In this document: positions 26,101 to 39,700 of the stretch, piece by piece
How positions within the stretch are numbered: the first letter of the stretch is position 1
How the letters are laid out: each line of letters opens with the position of its first letter
Position numbers and translations under genes: made by a program
DNA from: Toxoplasma gondii ME49
Taxonomy: Eukaryota; Apicomplexa; Conoidasida; Eucoccidiorida; Sarcocystidae
NCBI RefSeq assembly: GCF_000006565.2
Contig: NC_031471.1
Coordinates: 1,240,001 to 1,304,000 of the forward strand
Direction of reading: 5' to 3'
DNA length: 64,000 nt
The notes under the pieces: model-generated
What the model saw: only the letters and a program-made list of their open reading frames with translations
The model's database searches: none
What the model was told of the DNA's origin: nothing

Positions 26101-29100
26101 TCCCCAGGCACACAACGGGGTGGGCAGCCTGGCGACTCCTAACAAGCGGAACGGCGAAGAGAGACGAACTGGTTCACAAGGTCACACCGTGCATTCCTCT
26201 AAGAAATCTTGATCTGCCACAGGCTCGGGATATTTAAGTCCCGCTACGCCTCCTACGACGATCACGCCGCGGCTTCGGAGACTGTGACGTCAACCGAGCG
26301 GCGAGAAGGGCCGCGACAGGCCTTGACAAAAACTGCTGCCGGAGTTCTGGCAAGGTATCGAAAGTTCGCAAATGCCTCGCTCTCACCGAGAAACCAACGA
26401 AGTTGTCGGGGGTGACAAGTTTCATGAAGGGAAATTGCGCCTCCTTGGCGACGTGAGCGGCCAGGGCGGTTTTGCCGCTTCCTGGCGGGCCGTGAAGAAG
26501 AATGGAGAGAACCTGGGTGTTCTCGCTGTCTCGCACCTGAGAAGCACGAACGAAACGAGCAACTCCTCAACTGAGAGTCGCCTACGCGCTTTGCTGCCTG
26601 TGTAGAGAACGTAGCAAGGCCGCGGACGGCGACCGTGATACGTGCATAGCTTCTAAGGTGGAAGTTTTCAGAGATACACTGGACATTACTACACGCAGTG
26701 CACTCAACGTGTTGGAATAGAAACACACAACAGGACTTGGACCTGGGAAACACAGACCTTCACAATCTCGAATTCAACGGCGCAGCCGTGAACAACAGCA
26801 ACGAAAGAAACAGAACGGAGAGGGGCGAACAAGGAAGAGACCGCCGCGGAACAGGCTAGACAGAGACAGACGAGGAAACACCAGACGACTTTTTTACTCA
26901 GTGCACTTCATCTAGAAAAGGATTTTGCTGGGACCGTATGCTTTGTAAGAGTCAAAACCGATGCGGAAGCAGCTGGATCGGAGAAGGAAAAAAACTCACA
27001 AGCCCAAATTTAGACACAGCAATTACCCGTGTCTCACTTGTTGGGCAAGTGTCGTGCATGTCTGGAGAAGGTGGTCGAACTCGGGGCCGTAGGAAATAAT
27101 GCCGTTTCGGAGACAGCCTGAGAGAAGACGGCGAAGAATCACCCGGGAACTCCACAAAGAACATGTGCGTGTTAAAAGGGCAAGCGAAACCTCCCGGAAG
27201 AGGCGCGAAAAGGGGTCCAGAAAATGTAGTTTCCGCACAAAAGGCCGTCTTCAGTTTCTTTTTTTGGGACATGTAAGACCTAAGTGACACGTTCGACAAC
27301 GCTAAGAAGAGCCAAAAATACTTACACACGCGTCTCCACGTGTATGACTTTTGTGTCCCCCATCCAGTGTTCAAATACGTGTAGCATCGCGAATCTGTTA
27401 CGTGCACTTGAACAACTCAGTGGAATCTAACTCGTGCCTGACTTTTCAAAGGTGTACGACCCTGAATGTACTGGTCCAGGCTTCTGAGCAGAGAACTCCT
27501 CAACTTACTGTCCCCCATCCAATCGTTTCACAGACTGCCGTTTTCAGAAAATCGCGTGAGCCACTGTCCACACTGTTTCGCGAACGTGAACTGCAAACTT
27601 TGGCATGCAAGAGAGTCTTCCGCGCTGATCCCACCCAGGTTTCACTCGTTGATCAACACACATCGGCACAGCCTTCCTGTTAGGCAGGCTACGCTGAGTC
27701 GGCGCGTCGAATCCGCGTTCGACACACATACACACACACAGAGAGAATACGCATAGCCGTGATTTCGACAAAGAGAACTGTTCGTTCTTTACATCAAGAC
27801 AGCTGCGGATCAATGGAGCGCGACCAACACTGAGGGCCTGAGAGACACGAAGTGTGCTTGTGTCGCTGAAAACGTACTGTCAAAGAGATCTTCCTCTGCG
27901 CCGAAGGCGGGCTTGACCTCCGTCAGGGCGTTCTCAAAGTCGAGACGAGTAACCTGCAGAAAGACGAACACGAACAGAATCCGGGAGATGCACAGGTCTG
28001 CATCGCCGCAGTCGCCCGTATGACAAGGCGTGCAAGCAAGGAGAAAGGGAAGTCGGGGAGGGAGAAACGTTACTCCGACGAAGACGTTCTTCTGTGTACC
28101 CAGAAAGTCATAGGCAAGCGGTGGAATTCGCCAAACAGACGAATCGGGTCATGGACCCACTGCGCGAGAACGGACGAGAGCAGGAGATGCGGCAAAAACG
28201 ATTCCAGCCCCGTTTGAGGCCTCATCACATATTAAAGACGATTCCGCCTTCGGAGATCTTGCTTTCACGAAGGCAGCGATCCGGATGTACAGACGCTCCT
28301 CAAATGTCCCTTACGTCTCCTCCGTCCTCTAAACATACCTAGACGTCCGTTTAGCCCTAAAATTCAAAGCTCGCACTTTTCTTTTCACTTGAGGCTGGCC
28401 GAAGACACCAGATGCTGTGGAGCCTCGTTGTCGGGGAAAACACACGAACGCACTTGCAAGTAATTTGCAGAGCAAGACTGAATGGTGAACAAGCATCTTC
28501 AAGATCGAAACAAGCTGTCTGCTTTGCGGCAATTTCACCTCCCCACAAAAAGCTCACTTTGATAGTCTCCACGTCTGTCGGCTTCGACAAATCCTTCACA
28601 TTCACGTTGCGCTGAAAAGCATACGAGGCAGCGCTGCGCACGAGCCCCTCGATTTCCGCCCCGGAGAAATTCTTCGTCTCTGCCGCGAGCACTGCCAGAT
28701 CGACGTCCTGTCGAAGACGAAACGGAAACAGAGCTATTTTTGCGTTTCTTCGCCGAACAGAAGCCGAGCCAGCGAAGAGGTCTCCGCATGACGAGAGCGC
28801 TGGTGCTTCTTTCTGAGAGGGCAGAGACCATCAGCCTGGTTCGTCCCGGCAGCTTCGTCCTAATCTATCCAAAGCCACATTATTTTGTAAGGATAAGTTC
28901 TAGCAACGCCCCAAACCCACAGGCTCGTTAGCATGTACGTCATCCCTCATACACACAGAACGACCCACAGTGCGACACAACATCCAGTTCAGCTTGAGAG
29001 AGCACGCTCAGTTCCTCTGGAGATCGCCGGTTGTCTTGCGAGCAAACTGGCGTGTATTTTTTAAAATGTATCCCTTTATGGAGAGACATATTTCCCGAAT

Positions 29101-32100
29101 ATTTCAAATATAATACTAGTGTGAAAAGTGGAATTCAATTTGCACAGGACGACAGACACAGACGAACAGAAAGTCTGAAGAAGCTCTCATCGAATTCAAG
29201 ACCCGCGTCGCGACCTGTCTTCCCCCTTAAATGGGCGTACGTTGCCGAGACGACCGCTCTCGCGCATTTGCTTCGTATGAATGCTCAGGATCTGAATTCG
29301 GCCTGACTCGTCAGGCAACCCTATCTCAATATGGACCTGAAAAGCAGAAGAAACGGTAAAGCTGACGCTTCCTTGATGTGGCACTCCCGCTCTCGCCTCC
29401 ACTGGTTGTTTCTTAGGGCCAGATAAAGTGCAGTTCAGAGAGTCGTGTCAACGACACACCTGAAACGTAGTGTCCTGCGAGACGCCAAAGTCTCAAATAA
29501 GGTATTGGAGAAAGGGTGACCGCTGTGGCTTTGTAGTGAGAGTAGAACCCCAGAAACTCTTAAGTCCCCATGGCGATACACGTCCGAAGACGGCCGAAGC
29601 ACATCCCCCGTGGTCGCGGAATGCGGTGCGTTCGACAGCAACGCGTCTGATCGCTTGGTCGTGGCGAGTGCCTCTTGAGCTCCGACAAGGAAACGTCATC
29701 TTGTCAGCAAGCGAAGGTGATAAATCTTACCTCAAGACGTCCGGGGCGAAGGAGGGCCTCGTCGATCATGTCAAGTCGATTGGTCATGCCGATCAACTGC
29801 GAAGAGAAACAGATTCTAAATCAGCTGCTCAATAGCAGTCTCTCCCCACGCGCGAAGACAAGCACACGAAGGGCGGAGGTGGCGCATACGAGATGGTCGT
29901 AGCGATTCAAGTATGCGACGTGGTTTGGAAATCAACTGGAGAGACATGCCGGTTCTATCTATAGTGCCCATACACCAAAAACATTCGAAATATACAGTCT
30001 TCCCGTCGCCACGAAAAACGAAGCCGCCAGGATTCACTCTGAATCTCTCAACACCAAGATCATCTCGTTCTTTCCTCCACAGTGCATGTCCATCTATCTC
30101 AGAATATGGACATCTTTTTTTGCGTCTTCCGTTTCGTTCGCTGTTCAGTGTCAGGCGTCTTCTTCCCAGTCCTTCTTCCCGTTCTTCCTTCGGGATCTGT
30201 CTCTGCCGAGTTTCCTATCTATTCTTATGTTCACCTTCCCATCTCCCTGTCTGTCTCGACCGCTGCATCGCTACAAAAGAGACGCAAAACGAGGACATCT
30301 TCAGCTCTCCACCTGCGACTCTTGCTGTGCGAATACCGAGACGCAAGCTAAAGACGTCGCCCTGTAGGAAGAGACACCAGTCGGTATGAGCTTGGACGGC
30401 GCGATACGCGCTTGTACCCAAGGACACGAGGAGAGATATGAGAGGCACAGGAAAGAGGTACGACGAATGGAGAGGCGTGTGCAGGGACAAACGCGTTCAA
30501 AATCTTCTGCTTCTCCCCTTATCCGACCGTAGCTCACCAGAATGTTGTTGAGAGCCTCAACACCGTCAATCTTCGACAGAAGTTGGTTGACAATACTGTC
30601 GTTCACACCCTAGGAAAAAGAGAGGGGAGACACCGGCAACGAATCACGACGAGTGCTTGAAATCTTCCTGCAGATTCCTCCGCTCCGTTGCCAGTGCAGA
30701 AAATAGCGCGTCGTTCGAATCTTTCGTCTGCGTCTACAGCTGCCGTGTTCAGCACCATGTTGTCGAGTTTCAAGCCGAGTGTATACTTCTCTTTCTACGT
30801 TGTCTCGTCCACTGTCCACGGCAGGTCTCCCCCCTCCCCGCTTCTCTCTGACATGGCACGCAGACTTGCAATAGGGAATTGTAAGTCTGTAATGTCGAGC
30901 CCCAGACACGGTTTAGAAGCTTTAGACAACTTGAGCTCTCTCTGTATCTATATTTTATAAACGCTGCCTCTAAATATCAATCAGTTCGTAGCAATATAGA
31001 GTACACGCTTCAATTCGTGCTTCGCACTGAAAAGGGTTTCGTCGCCGTCAGAGTCCAGATCGGAGGCAAAGACGGAGTTTTCGTTCAGAATCAACGAACT
31101 GGGTGGTGAACACGAGCCGTCCACGGCTTTCAGCACATGCGTTACACCTTTGGGGAAAAGTGACTCAGCTGCATGCAGAGGGGAAAAACGCCGGCGAGCG
31201 TACCGCAGAAGACGGATTCGAGCCTCGCTGTTTGCAGATGGCGTCGATTTCATCGAAGATGATGATGTGCAGAGACGCGTTGTCTCCGAGCTGTACACAC
31301 GCAGATTGTCCGTGGCCGGGACAAACGCGAAGCGCGAAAAAAATATGGCTGTCGCTTCTCTTTCTGCAGCGAGGGCTCTGTACTACGGGTACTGAGACAA
31401 ACCATCAATCACGCCAGAAAGCGCTGACTTTGGGTCGACGACTCCGGGTTTGCCAAGCAACACAGCGCTCTGGGTCTTGTGGAAAGCACTCCATCTCCAT
31501 GCAGAGGAAATCAGTTTGTGTGTTTCGCGACCGCCATGTTAGGGGCATCTACTATAGTGGTGTCAAGCGTAGACTTGAACTACTTTTTATGTCGTCTAGA
31601 GGAGACAGACAGACGCAGATCGTAGGCTGTTTGCTTCCGCAAAAAGCTTCTTCTGCCTTGCCTAGCTCCAGAGAACCCAGGAGAAATGTTTCCGTGAATT
31701 TAGGTTCCACCACTCAAGTGTGTTTTCTTTGCAGAGCGTTCAGAAAACTTAAGAGGTCGCGAGGGTTGATGAAGGCACCTTCTTCTGTGATTCGACCGGA
31801 CTGTTTTCGAAAGGCTTCGACAATGGAGAGACGCCAGGATCTTGCTGGAGTGTTTTACGGACCTACCTTCCTGTACTCGTCTTCTGCCGCCTTGAATAGG
31901 TTGCGAATGTTCTCTTCAGACTGGCCGACATATTTGTTGAGAATCTCAGGACCGTTGACGATTACAGGCTCTCGCGCGCGAAGACTCTTCCCGATCTGTC
32001 GAGCAATCAGTGTCTTTCCGGTTCCAGGTGGACCGTACAGCAGCATGCCTGTGAAGAAGAAACGCGGTGAACTGAACAGAGAGAAGAGTGGAGGGCCAAC

Positions 32101-35100
32101 AGAAACCGAGAAGTGGAACAGGCCGACAAAAAGAGAGCACTCCGTTGAGGAACAAGAGGGAAGCCGGGGGGAAGGTGGAACCAGCAGCGTATTCTACAGA
32201 CAGGCGGAGGCATTGAAACATCTTCGCATGCAGTGCTAGTGAACGCCAGCGCGGCCGCACTCAGTGAGACACCCACTACTACTCAACGACCGCATGCAAA
32301 CACAGAATCCAGGGTTCGCCTCCTCCGCTAAGAAGACAGAACGCCGTGGGCGGCTACCTCGAACATGTTTGATCCCCATTTCTTGGACGATGGCAGGAGG
32401 GAAGATTCGTGAGGCAAAGGCCCTTCGAAAAATCTCGTTGAACTCCTTGTCCAGCCCTCCAATTCCCAGCTCCTCAAAATTGAAATCTGGAGTCAAGATG
32501 TTTCTCTGCAGCATCCGCCGGCTCTGCACGCAGACGCGACCGTCGTCTGCCCCGACAAAAAGCACCTGGGTCTTCTCCGTCAGCTGTCCACGTGTGAGCA
32601 CTGCGAGCGAAAAGCAGGAATGTCTTCGCTGTCGGAATGAGCACATCACAAACCGTCTTCTGAAAGGTTGACTTCGCAGAGCGCAGCCTGCCCTAGTCCC
32701 GAAAAATCTCGGTCACTTGACACGGGGACGACGAGCTTCACAGACACTCTGTTGCACGGCCATACCAAGAGCTCTGACGGGCTGCCTCAGACAGAAACGC
32801 AGATCGCGCTGGATCCTCTTGCTTCCCCGCCCTTTCTTTCTTTCATGCCCTCACAGGACACGTAGGTTTCCCCTCTGTCAGAAAAGAGTCGCCTGCAAGA
32901 CACTTTCTGAGTCTTCAATTGCCTCTGTTACACAACGGAGAAAAAACGGAAGCAACTGGTCGCAAAATGTCTCTTCTGCGTGGTATTCTGGCAGACACAA
33001 CGAACACAGGATCGAATCGTGCACACGGAAACATCGACAGGAAACGTCCTAACAGCGGCTACCCTAAATTTCTCCTTCCCACGAGAAGCGAAGAAACTGT
33101 CCAGTGCAAGGAAGAAAATGCATGCACGAACGGGCATTTAAATAGATCTCTGGACACAAGTCCCTGATGACGTGCGAGAAGACTGAGACAAGTTGGAAGT
33201 CAGTGTCGAGGACGCTCACGTCTGGAGCTTTGTCGGCTCGTCCCCTCGAAAGGCAGCATCTCCTTGACCCTGAGAGAAAGGAAAAGGACGGCAGCGGAAA
33301 ACAACCACTGCGCGGATAAAAAACCGAGTTGCGTTGACAAACAGAAGGGGTGCACAAAGACAACAAACACAGGGAAGCGCATATGTGCACGTCTTCATGC
33401 AGCGTATCTACAAATGTGTAAACTCTCCGCGAAAGAGCAGTGCAAACGATTCTTCAGCTGATCTGTCATCTGCGTCTCGTGCCCCGCGTCAGATGGTCGG
33501 AAACACATGGGCACCGAAAGTATAGAAACAGAGACACCACGGGAAAAGCTTCCGACAACCGAAGCACACACAAGACCGTCAATGAATAGGTTGACTCCAA
33601 CAAGTCAGAGCCAGGCCAATGCGGCTGTCTAGTACTTGATGGTGTACGAAATCTCCTGTCAACATCTGGGAAGGACGAAGCAGTAAAAAGTCCGCACTGT
33701 GCCCAGACACAGCTGGACAGACGGGTTGAAGAGGAGGCACTTGAAAGCAACGTCGAGGTGTTTGGCAGGATAGTGGAATGCCGCTGCGCCCGAACTCCCA
33801 GGCCAGTAAAGAATCTAAAACTGTGCAACTTACGTCATCTTGAGGGCCTGCCTCTCGTCGAGCTTCATAGCTACACTCTGGTGCTGCGTAAAGATCTGTC
33901 GGCAAAAGAGAGACCGAAACTCCTCTTCCAGCTTGTCATCGTGCACAACGATTCGCGACTCTGTTCACCGCAGCACAACGATCGGCAATCACGAGTAAAA
34001 GCACGAAGGCTGCGCGGACAAACGCGTCGCACCAGGAGGCACTCCGGCCGAAGAAAAACGGTACAGAAGCGACATGTGACAAGTACACGATGTGCCGCCG
34101 AAAAGCAGACATCCACTGTAACTGGATCGCAAAGGCAACCGACGTTGTGAGGACGCAGAAAACCATGCAAATATCGCCTTTGTGTGCTTGTGCCCATTAC
34201 GCCTTACGCACTAGCGCACGATACACACGAGGCACAAGTCTCGGCGCCATGCATCGCATGTCAGTCAAAAAAACGGCGCAGTTCACGAGACAGACCAGGA
34301 GACTCCGAATCAACGCCACAGTTCTCCCTGTTCAACGGCGGAGTGACCGAGAAAAACAGACTGGACATAGCGTTGGCAAGTTTCTGATACCTGGTTTGAG
34401 GTAAGTGGAAACCTCGACTTGCATCACTCCAATCTGGTACAGATGCTCGCGGTCCGCCGGGAGCTGAAAAGGTCGAAGTGCGACCTCATCTCTCAATTGA
34501 ATTCTCGCACTCTCCCGCTGACACGTATTCAGACCGATCTCATTTTCTTGGAGCAATCCATCGGGCCTGCACTCGTACAAAACGTCAACCGTAAGTGTTT
34601 CGACACACTTGTTCGTTTTGCAACTCAATCACCAAGAACACGACACAAAAAAAGGAAATGAACTTGGGTAGCGAGTCTCGCCGTAGAAGAGGCAGAACTC
34701 GGCCCTTGTCGCTGTTGAAAGCTGTGCTCCGAGTGGCTTCCCTGTGGTATCACTCAATAAGCATATTTGGACCGAAACTCGTGCAAAACAGGAACATGTG
34801 GCTGTCTGTGTATGCAGAAGTGGGGACAAGGGGCTATACGCTCGACCGTTGGTGTCGTCATAAGATACGCCATGGCAATGTTCTCTCACAATCCAGGATT
34901 CATATCCGTCCAGGCCTCATCATCCCGTGGTGATGGAGGGATGTCCGTTGCCCCCGACATGCGCTTCATGCAACACCGATGGGGAACAGTAAATACTTCC
35001 GATGCTCTGTTGTTTCATGAGTATCATCTTACATGACAGAAACGACAATGTTCTTCACCTCGCAGAGGATTGCATTGCCGGACACATCCCCAGATGACGC

Positions 35101-35655
35101 CGCCGTCTGTCGGAGGGTGGCGTATACCCGTGGGTTGACGTATGCCTGAGGCAGCAATCAGACGTGTGCATACGGTCAGACGAAGAACTGGAAATGACAA
35201 CGCCGTAGACGGGGCCACAGCGAAAATGGGAAAGCAGAAAACTGTGAAGCCTTGAGTTGTGGCGTCCTCTAGCCCGCACCGTGGCTCTGCTGCAAAGTAG
35301 GGCTGCAATATATGCTTTGGATCCCCGTTTTTCGCACATGAATAACAAGAAGAGAGACCCCAAAAGATGTGTCCGTGAACAACGCACACGCGTGCCCGGC
35401 AGCAGCACATCTAAAAGCGTAGGCACGAGGTGTAAGGCTGGCAACAACAAATTGGGGAGAGAGGGGCATGAAACGTGACAAGAGAAGGTCAGTCGCTAGG
35501 AGTTCCTCTGTTCAGAAACTGAAGTTCACGACAGGAGAAACTTGTCGCGGCTACTTCCTTGCTGAAAGCTCATCGAGCGGCAACGGGTCTCTTACGCAGT
35601 TTGTGAAGGCCACATCCTTGGACGGCAGCTTGACAGTGGTCAGTACGAATGCCAT
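23103..35655 (-). CDS. NSF: Vesicle-fusing ATPase NSF (Sec18)
   Basis: Hexameric AAA+ ATPase that disassembles SNARE complexes after membrane fusion, acting with SNAP adaptors on the cytosolic face of secretory membranes. Twenty exons give 751 residues, close to human NSF (744): 35596-35655, 35033-35145, 34391-34566, 33834-33960, 33220-33269, 32358-32600, 31867-32048, 31204-31290, 30538-30609, 29731-29796, 29241-29336, 28558-28707, 27878-27953, 27038-27117, 26387-26536, 25317-25383, 24679-24842, 24301-24432, 23585-23669, 23103-23182. All phases agree. The N domain covers about 1-220. D1 has Walker A GPPGTGKT at 262-269, Walker B IIIFDE at 326-331 and GMTNR at 373-377. D2 has Walker A GPPGSGKT at 542-549 and LMIDNIE at 599-605. 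The start ATG has A at -3. The C-terminus [12 protein letters not shown] matches the end of other NSFs. Introns are 246-1003 nt. The least certain joins are exons 4-5 and 18-19. Confidence 0.95.
24989..25055. repeat. TA microsatellites in NSF intron 16
   Basis: An (AT) run of 22 nt at 24989-25010 and a second of about 18 nt at 25038-25055 flank a TCTA-type stretch. Both are inside the intron 24843-25316 of NSF. They are useful only as polymorphic markers. Confidence 0.9.
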
Positions 35656-36736
35656 CTTCTCCCAAATGAAGACGATCACAAAACGTGGAGGTATCTAATT
35701 TTTGGGAGGGTGAATTGGCTGAACGAGACTCAGTCCAGCGGGCTTTCCACGTAGGACTGCACGAGGAGAAAAAGTGATGCATGCGGCCAACAAGACACTG
35801 TGCTGCTCTTGACTCGGTAGCCTGATGCTAGCAGACACACTGGTCAAGCCCCGTGCCCTTCTGCAATTGTTTGAAACAGGAAAAAGAAGTTCATGAAGTG
35901 AAGCCTTCATAGCAATAAACAAAGTTACAATGGGAACCTGCCCAAACGTAGCATTTAGCATGACGCTGTCACGGGTGAACAACAGGAGAGGGGGTGCATG
36001 CCCAGGCGGGAGACGCAGCACGATGATGGCTTTAAAAAAAACAAAGCCAGTTGGAAGAGGTGGAAGGCAGAATGAACGGAGAATCCTTATCACTTCAAGT
36101 GACAAAATGAGTGAGGATTTATCTTTAGTAAGTGTCGGTCAGCTGTGAAGATTAATCATAGCAGAGCACGGTTGCAGGCCAGTTCGCTGAATCTGCGGTA
36201 CAACCCAACCACCAAAAACCAATGGTAAGCTTTCTGTCATGAACTGTTCGGCGTGTCGCATATGATGTCAGCGTATCTTTCATCGTGTCCACTTTGGCCA
36301 AGGCTAATCCAGTGTGCGTGAGGTCCCTAGATTTTCAAAAAAGTGCGGTGGAGGCCACCTGCTCCGAAGCTGATACCAGGTTCCCGTCCACAGGTGGCCG
36401 AGGTGTCTCGAGCGCTGAGGTCAGCGATCCCATATACCACGTCACTTTAATGTTAAATTTATTGGCGATGACCCCAACTGTTGCAGCGTCACCTGCTGTG
36501 TCGATGAGGACAACGATCCAAATGAAGTTCGGTCTTGTTACATCGGATACACTGATGAACCCGCACATCATTGTGAGATCATTCGAGGCACAGCGCGGTG
36601 ACATAGTCCTATGGCATGTGCGAATCCTGTGCTGATCCTCTCATTTTATCTTCCGGGAGTCTGCATACAATTTCGTGGAAAACAGCGTGCGACGCGGAGT
36701 TAAACATCCACCAGCTTCGTCCCACCACAACGCACC
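35656..36736. other. Intergenic region between CPW-WPC gene and NSF
   Basis: This 1.1-kb gap holds the 3' UTR of the CPW-WPC gene and the promoter of NSF. The open frame at minus 36335-36604 has no supported splice join to the CPW-WPC chain, which already ends at a stop at 36737. Nothing else was seen. Confidence 0.55.
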
Positions 36737-39700
36737 CTATGTGAGAGTATGCGCATCGCTTGCTGTTTGAATATGAGATATGTGCTGTTTCGCGAGTGTT
36801 GCGCTGTGATTCTGTATAACCTCACCTGCGGTTCCTGTGAGCAAGCGTGTTGCATCGAATCCGTCAGTCAATGTGAACGCGCCATTGATTGTGTCAATGG
36901 GGTAGCAGTCAATGTTGCAGAGTTTCAGCAGAGTTTGCTTTTGGTCGTCGGATAACGATCCCCATTCTTGAGGCCTCTTGCAGGGACCTGCAGCGATAAT
37001 GCAATGGATTGTCTTACAGCGTCACGTGTTTGACCGAACCTGTATATAACGGCCCTGGCTCGCACCACCCTGCACAACCATAGTCACATTCACTCTCCAC
37101 TGCGCGCAGCTTGGCAGGGCCTACCTGGTTTTCGCGGGATTCGCTGCCAGCCGATAGGGCATCCGGAGCAATTTCGTGTCGCCTGCCCTGTAAACTCAAA
37201 AACATGCAAGGGCCCCAAGACAGTCACATGCACTAGATCATACCTTCGCAGGGCCAGGTCACGCGGCATCGCCTCTCGAACTCTGGGGAACTCGATGTAA
37301 TTTGTGCATTGCAGCGATTCAGGATCTCGGTACCTTGCTTGTCGTGCTCAGACATGAAGTCAAAATGCGTAAGCGAGGGACACTGGGTCGACGATGCAAA
37401 GCCTGGGTAACACCAAGTCTGGTTAGTGGCAGATTCGACGTTTAGCGAGAACAGTCCTTACTCTCTGGCGCACGACATGCTCCAGAATCCATCAGGTTCA
37501 TCCAACCCGACGGGCATGGGGCTGTAGAGTATGCTCGCTTGCCTGCCGCACAGTTTGACTACAGCAGAGTATGTATTATATCACTGATAATATAAACGTA
37601 CAAGATGCGACAGTTGTCTGTTCTACGCACGGCCACCGCACATTGCATTCAGCGGCAAAAGCCTGTCGCGCCTGTGGAGTGAGTCGCTGGAGGTCGCGAG
37701 TATCTGAACAGGCAGAAGCGAAGCCCTGTAAATTCGATGGGTAAGGTGTGTCGCAAGGTGATGCTGTTGACATTCCTACCGAGGGAGGCCGGCACATGTG
37801 TGCCTCAGCATCATAGAACCAGCCGTTGGGGCATGTGTGTGTGTAATCACGAACTGATCATCACGACTGATGTTGATTGTGAGCTGAAGCACACGATCCT
37901 CAAGTTCCTTACCGCAGTCCACTTGCTGACACGGCCATTCAACCTGGCCTAAATCACATCGAGAATGAAATGAAGTAAGGTCGTCTTCCAGTGTCTTCCA
38001 ATGTCTGCATACATGCAACGGCAAAACGTTCCTTGTCTGCTGCTGGAAGCCCTGACAGGTCCTGCAGGGGAAAACATCGACAGAAGGTTTGTCCCCTTCA
38101 ACATGTTCTTGACTTTCTCACTTGTTCTGCCTCGCAATGGCCCTTATAATCGCTGAGGATGAAACAACTGAAAGTTGTGTCGAGTCAGTTGGGAGATGAT
38201 GACACTTACGCTGGCGCAATACATTTTCCGTTGTAGCTCCATCCTTCTGAGTGTACTCTATGCCATGCGCACTTGGTCCAATGAATGATAATGAAATTTG
38301 TACCTGGGCACTCTAAGGAGTAGTTACGTCCTCCACGAGCATCACAAACGGCATCCATACACGGCCACCTCATTTTGCACTCTGAGCAAGCATTTGCTGA
38401 TGTTTCATGCGGCCACATAAAACCGTAAGTGTACCTAAAGAGATCTGCGACTTGTCTTGAGGTGTCTTTGCCTCAAAGGCCTGCCGAGAAAGGGAGCTTA
38501 AGGCATGCAAGTCGTCGTGGAAATGCAGTACGAACCAGAATATGAGGGCATGGGCCGCTGTAGTCGACCGGGGCTCGGCATTCAGTGTCGCTTATTTCTT
38601 CCCATCCGGCAGGGCACTTCTTGGCATCTGCGATATACTCAGATAGTTCGTTTATGGATACTCCGCAGCAACCGCTGTCAGGCTCACAATTTCTAGGGCA
38701 AGTCAGATCAGCCTAGATCATGCGACGATCAGGTAATTAGAACACGATCATTGCACGAAGATGCTTACGGGTGGCTCCAGTTCTTGCCAGGCGGCTTTTC
38801 TTGCCTGTTCTTTCTGGAAACAGGTGTGAAACACTGTCGATTTTGACGCAGATATGCGGGGTGTTATTTTACCAAAACTTGCTGTATTCGCGGTGTGGGA
38901 GGAACGACGGATGAAGCGGCAAATTGTGTGTTACCTTTATGGTGAGCGGGATGTTCGTGTTCATCAACGGGTAAGTGAAGGGCCGGTTGGGCACAGAAGA
39001 AGATGCTGTGAAGAACTCTAACACCTTATTCGCTAGGGTGCCTCCCAGACTCTGTAGCAGAGAAGCAAGATTTACTGTGGAGTTAACGAAGTGCGAACAT
39101 ACTGCCGTGTTGTTGTCGGCCAGTCAGCACCTACAGTTCGGTATACTTGACTGAGATAAAGGAAACGGCTGGATTGACATTGGTGCTGGTACTGGAATGG
39201 ACACTGCAGCAGCCGGAACTGCCGCCGCCGACACAATGGGTACATTCCCTGTGGCCGCAGCGGCAGGGGCTGGCTGACGCGCTGCACACAGTTGCGCGGA
39301 AGTTGCGGCCGCTGCTCCTTGCGCCATGCCGACAACAACTGGGCAATAGTCGCTAGCAACAATAGCACGTGAGACACGAGTTGAGATAGCACGCACCTGG
39401 AAGCTCTCCTGCAGGCGGCGGCATAGTCGGTCCTGGTGGTGTAGGCGAAAGCGACTGCCCACTTAGTGTTGTTGTTTGCCCGTAGAGGAGATTTGTGCCC
39501 GTTGTCCCAGCTACAGGTACGCCAGGTGCGCTAGGAAGAGAACCAAACACTGGATCGTTGACGGTTTGCCCTGCCGGTATTGCCCACTGATATCCTGGAT
39601 TGGCTACCTTAATGGGATGCCCCCACATATCTCTTTGATACGCCCCAGCAGTTGGCTCGAGATTCGATAACAAGCGATATGCTGCTCGGAACGCATCCAC

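Noticed and set aside
34930..34970. A possible extra NSF exon between exons 2 and 3
   Set aside because: Exons 2 and 3 join directly in phase and give an N domain of normal length; the extra piece lacks a good donor.
36335..36604. Minus-strand frame once considered as a C-terminal exon of the CPW-WPC gene
   Set aside because: The chain closes cleanly at a TAG at 36737 through a 63-nt intron of the same class as the others.
39072..39392. Alternative frame of the CPW-WPC exon 2, rich in R, Q and L
   Set aside because: The alanine/proline-rich frame connects in phase to both neighbours through 58- and 60-nt introns; the other does not.
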